Shown here: piece after piece, positions 30,165-39,092 of the stretch | Layout: each line of letters begins with the position of its first letter | Position numbering within the stretch: the stretch's first letter is position 1 | DNA from: Mesostigma viride | Taxonomy: Eukaryota; Streptophyta; Mesostigmatophyceae; Mesostigmatales; Mesostigmataceae | Direction: 5' to 3' | Assembly: GCA_009746045.1 (NCBI GenBank) | Contig: RPFO01000389.1 | Location: 2,067,638-2,131,637 of the forward strand | DNA length: 64,000 nucleotides | Position numbers and translations under genes: made by a program | The notes under the pieces: model-generated | Database searches by the model: none | Told to the model about the DNA's origin: nothing | The model's input: the letters and a program-made list of their open reading frames with translations, nothing else

Positions 30165-31110
30165 GAAGGGGTTGTATTGCTAGAATTGTTTGCTGGGATG
30201 GGAGGGGGGCTGGCTGGCTTTCTCGCTGCAGGCGGTACGTGCCACACGTTGATCGCCGTAGAGCCGTCTCCTACCGCTCGGGCAGTGTATAGGCATCACT
30301 GTGCCCAGCTGTCTGCCCTGTATCCATCTCAGTTTCCTCCGTCTGCGTGGACAGATCCGTTTGGGGAGTGCCCTCAGGATATCCGTGCCATTGGGGAGGT
30401 TCATGTGCGAGGCCTTTTGAGGCGGCACAAGAGGATAGACCTCGTCCTCGCGGGCTGGGAATGTCAAGGGTTGAGTCAGGCCGGCGTAGGACGCGGGCTT
30501 GCGGATCCTAGGAGCGGGTTGTTTTGGGATCTGCTTCGAGTCGTTGGACTCTTGCAGCAGCTGCAGGACCAGCCACTAGCGTATCTTTTTGAGAACGTGG
30601 TGGCCGACGACAGCCCTCACGAGGTAGTGAGGAAGGACTGGGCCCAGATCGTGGACATCTTAGGGGCCCAGTCACGTGCGACAATGCAGGATTGGGCGGG
30701 CTCACCCACAGGTACCGCGCATTCTGGACCAACCTTGCACTCACCACCACCATCCAGGCAGTGGTAGATGCGATCACACGACAGCACGACGGCATGCCCG
30801 CGGAGGTGGCGCTGCCACCACATTTGGTCACGCAGCGTGTAGATGTCGCCGATCGGCACCCTTACGCACCCGTCAATCACGTAGGTAAGCCTATGTGCGC
30901 TCTTCCCACCTTGGTTAGTTACCAGGGGTCATCGGCCTACAGGGACCGGGGCAAGGGTTTGGTATGGGACACCGGTACGGGTTTGTTGGTGCAGCCGCCC
31001 GCTGAGTTTCGGGAGGTGAGCATGGGGTTCCATGTGGGGGCGTCCGCCGCTGAGGGGGTTTTAGAGGCCACTAGGTGGTCTCTCGTTGGGCAAGCCATGT
31101 CAGCCTTCCA
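30165..31110 (+). pseudogene. C5-cytosine DNA methyltransferase domain inside pol
   Basis: C5-MTase motifs appear in order: motif I LLELFAGMGGGLAGF (about 30177), motif IV GWECQGLSQAG with the catalytic Cys codon at 30462-30464, GRGLADPRSGLFWDLLRVV, motif VI FENVV at 30588-30602, motif VIII HRYRAFWTN (about 30705), motif IX-like LPTLVSYQGSSAYRD, REVSMGFHVG, and the motif X-like WSLVGQAMSAF ending near 31110. The order is I to X without permutation. The usual PCQ is ECQ. A one-base frameshift in GGGGCCC (30662-30668) separates motifs I-VI from VIII-X. Role: transfer of methyl from SAM to cytosine C5, possibly on the element's own cDNA or integration site (inference). It is embedded between protease and RT as in charophyte DNMT retroelements. 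Confidence 0.85.
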
Positions 31111-31600
31111 GGTTGGGTATGTTCTGCGGGCCGCAATGCAAGTGCGCCAGGGTGGGGGAGATATCCCCACACCGCCACCGCCTGTCAGTGCCCACGCGGC
31201 TGGTGTCCGGCCAACAGCGTCCGGCGGCACTGGGTCGCCATGGAGATCGCGGCTGCTTCAACTATGGAGCGTTATCCTCATGACGTCCTTGTTGTCCAGC
31301 ACGGTGTTCGCTGGAGCGCCCACCCTGCAGCAATCGGTCGGTCGCGCAGTCCGTGCCATTCAGCAGGTGAGCGTCACACCCGGTGTAGCCGCATTTTCCC
31401 TTTTCCACGATGCCGCTGTCCGGGGGCCTTGTCTCGACAGTAGGAGTGCCGCAGTCGCAGATCCTGCTGCCTCTCACATATGGGCCATAGGTGAGCACCT
31501 CACCGCCACGCAACGCAAGGCTATGGAGCACTGGTTGCATTCTGCACGCTCAGTTTCGCTTTCAGCAGTGAAGAACTAGGGTGCTACAACGGGGGCTGCA
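31111..31600 (+). pseudogene. Linker between methyltransferase and RT
   Basis: Pro-rich then a hydrophobic stretch (LLQLWSVILMTSLLSSTVF), then LTATQRKAMEHWLHSAR and, after a frame change near 31550, FAFSSEELGCYNGGCMG, the usual approach to a gypsy RT. The hydrophobic run is too poorly supported to call a membrane segment. Confidence 0.5.
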
Positions 31601-33477
31601 TGGGGGTCCCACTAGATACGGATCAGCCCTTATTCAGGCGGCAGCATAGGCTGAGCTTGGCTGAGCTGGAATTCGTAGATGCTAACTGTCGAGAGCTAGA
31701 GGCAGCTGGGATCATCCGCGCTTCATCCTCCAGTTATGCAGCTGCCACGGTGGTCGCACCCAAGAAGGATACCATCACAGGCGAGTGGACAGGTATGCGC
31801 ATGGCCACTGACCTGCGTCAGCTGAACGCGCACACTCCTGTTGATAGGTACCCCATGCCTCGGGTCGATGATGTTTTGGATAAAATATCTCCCCAGGTCA
31901 AGTATGTGTCGTCGCTAGATTTGCGTAGCGGCTTCCATCAGATCAAGGTCGTAGAGGCAGATCAGCGCAAGCTGGCCTTTTGGGGTGGGACCCGTCTGTA
32001 CGAGTGGGTTCGCATGCCATTCGGACATCGCAACGCTAGTGCGGTGTTCCAACGTGCCATGGACCAGGTGCTGGCAGGGTTGCCATTTGCAGCCTGCTAC
32101 ATAGACGATGTCATTGTCTTTAGCGAGACATTTGACCAGCACTTAGCTCACCTCGATCAGGTTCGGATCGCCCTAGATAAGGCCAACCTGCGGCTGCACC
32201 CTGAAAAGTGCAAGTTCGCCCAACAGACCATAGGGTTTCTTGGCCATCAGATTGTACCAGGTGGCCGGACCCCTGAGGCAGCCAAAGTGGAAGCCATCAG
32301 CAACGCCGCAGTGCCCATCGACATCTCGGGGGTGCGCGCGTATCTCGGGCTAGCTGGCTATTATCGAGGATATATTCAGAATTTCAGCACCAAAGTCAAA
32401 CCCCTGACTGAGTTGTTGAAGAAGGGCAATGTCTGGGCGTGGGGTCCGGCTCAGCAGCGAGCCATCGATACCATCAAACAGGAACTGACTGCCGCTCCTA
32501 TCCTACGCGCCCCCGACTATGCTCTGCCCTTCATTCTTTACACCGATTGGTCCAAGGTAGGCCTAGGGGCTGTGCTAGCACAAAAGGACGATGCGGGGCG
32601 CGAGCATGTTATCGCGTACGCTAGTCGGAGTAACAACTCTGCCGAGAGTCGGTACTCTTCCTACGAGGGGGAAGCGTTAGCCGTTGTGTGGGCCATCAAG
32701 CACTTCAGGCCATATCTCTTTGGGCGGGTGTTCACACTTGTCACTGATCACCAGCCCTTATTGTGGTTGATGACCAGCGACAAACTCACGGGTAAGCTGG
32801 CCCGGTGGGCAATGATCATTCAGGAGTACCACCTGACAATCGTCCATCGGCCAGGTGTGGATCACTCCAACGCGGACGTCCTGTCCAGGTATGCTCTACC
32901 AACCACTGTTGACAACACTGGTGCGCGGGCCCTAGGGGCCGAGAGCTCGCCTGGGTCTGTGGTTTTTGTTAATGCTGCAGGCTTCGCTGACGCCGACGCC
33001 GAGGCAGACTGGCGCGCAGTCGAGTATACAGTCGCAGACTTTGCGGCAAGCTGCAATGCAGTTCACCCTTCTCCCTTCACCCCTGCCGCTGGCCTCCTCG
33101 CGTTGGAGGAAGGTAATTCTCCGTCCTTTGACATTGACAATACCTTGGCACGATACCTAGCACTCCAGGTGGTGTTGGTTGGCCATCTCACAGTGGAATG
33201 CAACATGGGTGATGTGTGGCTCGATGGGCGTGTGTTGGAGCAGGTCCAAGGGATAGCTCTCACCCCAACCCCTGTTGATTGGTCCTCAGCCCAGCGTGAC
33301 GCTGAGTTGAATAGGGTGCAACATAGGGCGGTCACCTACTCGTGGGATGCCGGGGTCCTCCACAAAATGATCGGCAAGCGCAAAGTGGTGGTGCCGCCGC
33401 CTCACAAGCGGGTCGCCATCGTCCAGCAAGCCATGAGCGGTATGGCCACCTGGGTGGTAACCGCACTTTGGCGCTAG
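31600..33477 (+). CDS. Reverse transcriptase and RNase H, gypsy 2
   Basis: A 625-residue open frame. RT blocks: VVAPKKDTITGEWTGMRMAT, RYPMPRVDDVLDKI, SSLDLRSGFHQI (motif A Asp), FWGGTRLYEWVRMPFGHRNA, catalytic YIDD at 32098-32109, FLGHQIVPGG. RNase H follows: FILYTDWSKVGLGAVLAQKD, YEGEALAVVWAIKHFRPYLF, VTDHQPLLWLM, HSNADVLSRY. All catalytic acidic residues (RT D, DD; RNase H D, E, D) are visible. The frame then enters the integrase approach (VLHKMIGKRKVVVPPPHKR) and ends in a frameshift at 33440-33477. Confidence 0.93.
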   Translation: MGVPLDTDQPLFRRQHRLSLAELEFVDANCRELEAAGIIRASSSSYAAATVVAPKKDTITGEWTGMRMATDLRQLNAHTPVDRYPMPRVDDVLDKISPQVKYVSSLDLRSGFHQIKVVEADQRKLAFWGGTRLYEWVRMPFGHRNASAVFQRAMDQVLAGLPFAACYIDDVIVFSETFDQHLAHLDQVRIALDKANLRLHPEKCKFAQQTIGFLGHQIVPGGRTPEAAKVEAISNAAVPIDISGVRAYLGLAGYYRGYIQNFSTKVKPLTELLKKGNVWAWGPAQQRAIDTIKQELTAAPILRAPDYALPFILYTDWSKVGLGAVLAQKDDAGREHVIAYASRSNNSAESRYSSYEGEALAVVWAIKHFRPYLFGRVFTLVTDHQPLLWLMTSDKLTGKLARWAMIIQEYHLTIVHRPGVDHSNADVLSRYALPTTVDNTGARALGAESSPGSVVFVNAAGFADADAEADWRAVEYTVADFAASCNAVHPSPFTPAAGLLALEEGNSPSFDIDNTLARYLALQVVLVGHLTVECNMGDVWLDGRVLEQVQGIALTPTPVDWSSAQRDAELNRVQHRAVTYSWDAGVLHKMIGKRKVVVPPPHKRVAIVQQAMSGMATWVVTALWR

Positions 33478-34450
33478 TGCGCGCCTCTTATTGGTGGAAC
33501 GGCATGCGTGCCACAGTCGCGCAGGTCGTCGCTAGCTGCGCGCAGTGTGCCCGGGTGAAGGCCCGGTTCAATGTGGACCACGATGCGAAAGAATTGATGA
33601 GCCTACCCATCAGAGGGCTCTTCTACCGCTGGCACGTAGACCTGTGTGGGCCCTTTGATGAAAGTGCAGATGGCCACAAGTATGTCATGGTGTGTGTCGA
33701 AAGTTTTAGCAAGTGGGTCGAGCTCATCCCCATTGCTGACAAGCAGGCCGCCACCACCGCCAAGCACTTCGCCGACATCATCGCCAGGTTTGGCGCCCCC
33801 GCGGAGGTGGTCACCGACCAGGGCGGGGAGTTTCGTGGGGAATTTCAGGAATTGTTGGATGCATGTCTCATTGATCACCGTCGCACTTCTCGGAGCATCC
33901 TCAGGCCAATGGTTTGGCTGAGAGATTGGTGCAGACTGTCAAGCAGGCTTTGCGCAAGTGGAGCCTGCAGTCAGCATCATTCACTATGTGGGATCGTGAA
34001 CTGGCGTGGATAGCCATGGGTTACCGAATGTCACCCCAGGAGTCGCTCGCCTGTTTCTCCCCGTATTTCCTGTTGTTTGGGCGCGCACCCTTGCTCCCCA
34101 CGGAGGCGCAGAGTGCACACCCCACCCCTATGGCGTTTGACAACGCCAGTCAGTTTCTGGCTGAGGTGACCGCACGGGCGGCTACTTTCCGCAAGGTTAT
34201 GCCCATCGCCATGAACAACTTGTTCATCGCCCAGCACCGAGATACCCTGCGCTACGCTCAGCGCCGGGGGGGCGCTTACATGGCCCGTCAGCTGCATTTT
34301 CGTCCGGGGCAGTTCGTCTTTCTCCGCACGCAGCTGACCGACACTCTTGACGTGACTGCGGGGCCGACCATCTTGCGGATCGTCGCCATCAAGCCATCTG
34401 GGGTCGCCATTTGGAGGGCGTCGACGGCAGTCGCACCACCGATAACGTAA
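33440..34450 (+). pseudogene. Integrase, gypsy 2 (frameshifted)
   Basis: An HHCC zinc domain (GHLGGNRTLALVRASYWWNG...CAQCARVK) and a core with all three catalytic acids: HVDLCGPFDES (D at 33638), VVTDQGGEFRG (D at 33815) and, after a one-base frameshift near 33890, SEHPQANGLAERLVQTV (E at 33920). The C-terminal part has SPYFLLFGRAPLLP and FRPGQFVFLRTQL, a GPY/F-like domain. A further frame change near 34430 leads into the PHD region. It catalyses cDNA strand transfer, giving 5-bp target duplications. Confidence 0.88.
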
Positions 34451-34743
34451 GCAACCTCAGTCCGTGTTCGTTGCCCAACTTATTGCCTGACCTCGCCCCG
34501 CACACGGCCAGGCGGGTCAAGGACGCACAGTGTCAGGTTTGCCATCGCGTAGACCAGGGGGATACCATGTTGCTGTGTGATCACTGTAATTGTGGGTGGC
34601 ACATGCACTGCTTGCAGCCAGCGCTCACCACCGTGCCAGCGGGCCAGTGGTTTTGCCCAGTTTGTGTCGCTGCCCGTTTCGCAACCAGTAGCGTCACCAT
34701 TTCCTTAGCTGCTGTGGTGTTGGCACGGTCGCTGGCCATGTGA
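34420..34743 (+). CDS. PHD finger at the C-terminus of pol
   Basis: C4HC3 zinc finger at 34531-34664: CQVC, then MLLCDHC, GWHMHC, and FCPVC. The conserved Trp lies two residues before the first HC pair and there is an acidic GDTMLLCD stretch. Spacing fits a canonical PHD finger, a histone H3 tail reader in most characterised cases. It lies directly after the integrase GPY/F-like region, where chromoviruses carry a chromodomain, and so may steer integration to a chromatin state (inference). The modification read cannot be told from sequence. The frame ends with a stop at 34741-34743. Confidence 0.85.
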   Translation, partial: VDGSRTTDNVSNLSPCSLPNLLPDLAPHTARRVKDAQCQVCHRVDQGDTMLLCDHCNCGWHMHCLQPALTTVPAGQWFCPVCVAARFATSSVTISLAAVVLARSLAM

Positions 34744-34756
34744 GGAGCCATGAGAG

Positions 34757-34771
34757 CCAGCGAGGGGGGAA
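34757..34771 (+). promoter_or_regulatory. Polypurine tract candidate, gypsy 2
   Basis: AGCGAGGGGGGAATC lies 142 bp upstream of the recognised LTR core. If this is the true PPT, the LTR starts near 34775 (TGGGACAGG) and 34772-34911 is its first part. That would also explain why a copy of this segment follows the right LTR. Confidence 0.45.
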
Positions 34772-34912
34772 TCATGGGACAGGTCCTCGCCCACCCCACC
34801 GGGCATGCAGTTAAGGCAGGCACGTCAGCTCAGCTCATTTGGGTTTTACCAAAGCTGAGCATGGCCAGCCGCCATGGTGGCGCCGGAGATTGTGGTACGC
34901 AGACGCGACAGC

Positions 34913-36084
34913 TGTCACGGACGCGAGCTATGTCATCCGGGCGCCCACTATGCACAAGACCGGTGACGTGCGCAAGGAATTTGTTTTCTGCGCATTTTCG
35001 ACAAAGGCTAGTGACCGGGGGGGGACACTAGCACTTGCAGCATAAGAGCGGACGAAAGTGCACGTGCGCGCGCGCCGGGCCAGGCACGGCTGGGCGCGCA
35101 GCACTGACGTACTTGAGCGGACGGCAGCACAAGTGCGCAGCGTCGAGAGGATCATACGCGAGTTAGTGGACAGCTGGAGCTGGAGCTGGAGCTGGAGCTG
35201 GAGCTGGAGCTGGACTGCTGGACTTCAACAGCGCCGAGGCTATTGACAGGCCAGGTGTCTTTGTGGTGTAGAATAGCGGGTCAACGTTATGAGGACTGGA
35301 CAGAAAATGGAAAAGGACAATTTGCGGTGCGGAGCCAGATCGCTGGAATGAATGCGAAATCGCTGGCAGCCCTACAAAGGGATTTCTTCTAGAAAGGAAA
35401 GATTAGAAGCAATGTTTGCTGGGCCACTCACACGCAAGGTGTGAGCGTGCAGATTGTTTGAAGGATATTATGCTTCGACCTTGGTGGTCGTGACTAAATG
35501 CCGGACATTCCCAGGGACAGAAATGCCGGAGCCTCTAGGAGATGAGATCGGCAACAGGGTAGCAATTTAGATTTGTCGGGATGCCTTCCTGTTTTTGTTG
35601 GCATGTGTGGTAGTAAGCCAGGACGGCAACTGGAATGCGGTTTCTGTTTGCATGGTTCAGGCAGCAAGATAGTTTTGGCATTCCTGGCTGGACTGACAAG
35701 TGTGGCGTGTGTCATGCGTGTGGCATGACGAATGGTTTGGTTCATAGTCGAAGAGGACTCTCACGTAGCGTGTAGTCTCTTCGAGTCTCTCGTTAGTGGC
35801 CTTCGTGTTTCTCCCTTTCCTTGGGAGCAAGGCCGGTAGCATGTCATGGAGCGCTGCCTAACTGCGGGCTCGTGAGCATGGAGTGCATCGATATTGAGAC
35901 TATCAACGTGTTGTAATTGTATTAACTTTCTCAATAAATTCCGCATGTGCGGCTTCATCATCAGACTGTGCAAAGTGTGTGTTGTGAAAACATTGTTCTA
36001 TAGCAGGGGAGGCAAAAGCATTAAGGTGGTCATCAGGCACGAGGGACAGTTCCTTGTCCTCGGCTGAGAACCCTCCTTTCGTTA
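34913..36084 (+). repeat. 3' LTR core, gypsy 2
   Basis: Starts TGTCACGGACGCGAGC; matches 26816-27988 with few differences (one extra CTGGAG unit, a 4-base gap at GGCCAGGCACGG). It ends abruptly at TTTCGTTA and lacks the ~226-bp tail seen after the left copy. Confidence 0.88.
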
Positions 36085-36223
36085 ATCATGGGACAGGTCC
36101 TCGCCCACCCCACCGGGCATGCAGTTAAGGCAGGCACGTCAGCTCAGCTCATTTGGGTTTTACCAAAGCTGAGCATGGCCAGCCGCCATGGTAGCGCCGG
36201 AGATTGTGGTACGCAGACGCGAC
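36085..36223 (+). repeat. Extra copy of pre-LTR segment after the 3' LTR
   Basis: ATCATGGGACAGGTCCTCGC to ...ACGCAGACGCGAC duplicates 34772-34910 with one change (GGTAGCGCC against GGTGGCGCC). The duplicate is followed directly by minisatellite beginning ATGCC. Confidence 0.9.
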
Positions 36224-37170
36224 ATGCCAGCAACCCCCCACATTCATTTATTCATGCCAGCAACCCCCCACATCCATGTATACGTAGCAGCACCCCCCGG
36301 CATTCATTTATTCATGCCAGCACGCCCCCACATTTAATTATTCATGACAGCACCCCCCCACATTTATTTATTCATGCCAGCAACCCCCCACATGTATTGA
36401 TACGTAGCAGCACCCCCCCACATGTATTTATACGTAGCATCACCCCCCCACATTTATTTATTCATGCCAGCAACGCCCAACATGCATTTATACGTAGCAG
36501 CACCCCCCCACATTTAATTATTCATGACAGCACCCCCCCACATTTATTTATTCATGCCAGCAACCCCCCACATGTATTGATATGTAGCAGCACCCCCCCA
36601 CATTTATTTATTCATGCCAGCAACGCCCCACATTTATTTATTCATGCCAGCAACCCCCCACATTTATTTATTCATGCCAGCAACCCCCACATTTAATTAT
36701 TCATGACAGCACCCCCCACATTCATTTATTCATGCCAGCAACCCCCAACATTTAATTATTCATGCCAGCACGCCCCCACATTTATTTATTCATGCCAGCA
36801 CCCCCCCACATGCATTTATTCATGCCAGCAACCCCCCACATGCATTTATACGTAGCAGCACCCCCCCACATTTATTTATTCATGCCATCACCCCCCACAT
36901 TTATTTATTCATGCCAGCAACCCCCCCACATTTAATTATTCATGCCAGCAACCCCCCACATTTAATTATTCATGACAGCACCCCCCACATTTATTTATTC
37001 ATGCCAGCACCCCCCCACATTTATTTATTCATGCCAGCAACCCCCCACATTTATTTATACGTAGCAGCACCCCCCACATTTAATAATTCATGCCATCACC
37101 CCCCCACATTAAATTATTCATGCCATCACCCCCCCACATTAAATTATTCATGCCATCACCCCCCCACCCC
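36224..37170 (+). repeat. 30-bp minisatellite array segment 3
   Basis: About 31 units of the same repeat. It ends with three TAAATTATTCATGCCATCA-type units (from 37081) that also occur in the higher-order repeat at 40643, 42317 and 53392. Confidence 0.97.
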
Positions 37171-39092
37171 AAAACAATAAGTGGAAGCATACATGTGACA
37201 CTAATTGACATGCCCGGAGGCACGCCGTTCAAGGCCCTTCATGAAGTACGTTGCCCTAGAGGCAACCAAGACAAGGGTGGGTGGGTGGAGAGCAAAGAAA
37301 GAGGCCGACAAAACCAGCCAGAGCGGCTTTTAGTCGCAAAACCTCCCTTATCCCTAGCTAACTGACGTCATTAAACCCTTATGTTTAGTGGATGCTAGTA
37401 AGACGCTAACCGTACAGACCGGGGGTAGAATATCCCGAATCTGCACGGCTAGTATTAAACAATGCGTAGGTTGTTCATTTCAGGGGCACTGCACCTCACG
37501 CCCCGTTCCGCCCGGGTATAATCAACCCAAGCGCGGAACGCACATTTTATTTAATTCATTTTTCAACCATGCACTATATTGCATCTACTAATCACAAAAG
37601 CTCTAGCCAAACAGCTACGAGTAAACACTGCGACCTATAAGCCGCTCATCCAGCGGCCTCTTGTTCCCGCATTCACGTATAGAAGAAACTCCGTTCAAAG
37701 AACCCCGATTCATGTCCCACGTAGCTCCCACAAAAACCAGCATCTTCATTAAAACAATAAGTGGAAGCATACATGTGACACTAATTGACATGCCCGGAGG
37801 CACGCCGTTCAAGGCCCTTCATGAAGTACGTTGCCCAATCACCCCCGCCCTGGCTTTCCCTTGAAGCCGCACTCCACCTTGCTTGTTGTCACAAGTGACC
37901 GCCCTGCCGCAAAACGGGAGCCCCCCCACATCGGGAGGCGTGTGCCCGGCGGCTGTGGATGCATGGCCAGGCCCAAAAAGGCCCAGCGCATTTGCACTGC
38001 GATTGCGCACGGCCAGCCTATCATGACCCCTCTCGGGGCCCCGAGTCGGTACCGCTATGGCCGTCTCCCCATAGACCCGGGGTGCTTCGAGAAAAAACGT
38101 GGACCTAGCCCAGGCCCCGCCAGCCCGGATGCCCGAGGCCACAGCCCCAGGCACCTGGCTGAACGAGAGTCCGTTCAGCCAAGACCGCATTCCCCCCGAG
38201 GTTTCTATGCGTGGGGAAAAAATTTCTAGCTTAGACGCTTTTCCCATCGCCGTCCCCAGCCCCAACCACCCCCCCTCGGCGGAAGGCAATTGCAAAGTTT
38301 GCTGGCCAGCAGCAATTTCCGAAGAAAAAGCCGCAGGCCGCGGACCGAGACACGGGTCGCCAGTGCCAGCCATCCGGCTCCAACCCGGGGTGCAAGCATC
38401 CCCAGGTACGGAGCACCAGCTCGCGCACTGGGCCGACCAAGCGACAGTTGAGCACCTGTCACGGCATCCGGCCCACCAAAGACCCCAAGCTGGGGAAAAG
38501 GTGCGGACCGGAGGTAATCTTTTTCTTTTCTTTTAGTTAACCGGGCGAGGAACTACGCCTGGCCGGTTAACAACTGGAAGTCTCACCACTGGCCAAGTGG
38601 CCAGTGCAACCAGTGCTTTTGGGATTTTGCTCCGCAGCACCCATAGCTGCGGCTGCCGCCGCAACGACAAAGAGCAAAGAAAGAGGCCGACAAAACCAGC
38701 CAGAGCGGCTTTTAGTCGCAAAACCTCCCTTATCCCTAGCTAACTGACGTCATTAAACCCTTATGTTTAGTGGATGCTAGTAAGACGCTAACCGTACAGA
38801 CCGGGGGTAGAATATCCCGAATCTGCACGGCTAGTATTAAACAATGCGTAGGTTGTTCATTTCAGGGGCACTGCACCTCACGCCCCGTTCCGCCCGGGTA
38901 TAATCAACCCAAGCGCGGAACGCACATTTTATTTAATTCATTTTTCAACCATGCACTATATTGCATCTACTAATCACAAAAGCTCTAGCCAAACAGCTAC
39001 GAGTAAACACTGCGACCTATAAGCCGCTCATCCAGCGGCCTCTTGTTCCCGCATTCACGTATAGAAGAAACTCCGTTCAAAGAACCCCGATT
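37171..39092 (+). mobile_element. Short+long repeat element, family 3, copy 2
   Basis: Short unit 37171-37710 (start missing; begins AAAACAATAAGTGGAAGC) and complete long unit 37711-39092. Nearly identical to 19085-20934. The G4 motif at 37275 reads GGGTGGGTGGGTGGA, losing the last G triplet. It is inserted in the minisatellite and resumes as ...CCCCG-ATTATTCATGCC. Confidence 0.85.

Larger units (their letters stand above)
26816..36223 (+). mobile_element. Ty3/gypsy retrotransposon 2 with DNA methyltransferase and PHD finger
   Basis: Plus-strand LTR element inside the minisatellite. Order: LTR core 26816-27988, PBS candidate near 28217, gag remnant, a foreign 0.43-kb piece and a half palindromic composite, aspartic protease, C5-cytosine methyltransferase, RT, RNase H, integrase, PHD finger, PPT candidate, LTR core 34913-36084, and an extra copy of the pre-LTR segment (36085-36223). 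ATGCC flanks both ends (26811-26815, 36224-36228). LTR cores are about 98% identical by eye, so the insertion is recent. Frameshifts near 30665, 31550, 33440, 33890 and 34430 and the gag deletion make this copy defective as read. Retrotransposons with captured DNMTs are known from charophytes and dinoflagellates; the PHD finger is an added module. Confidence 0.88.

Noticed and set aside
31230-31310. Transmembrane segment in the pol linker of gypsy 2
   Set aside because: One hydrophobic run in a frameshifted linker, without topological context.
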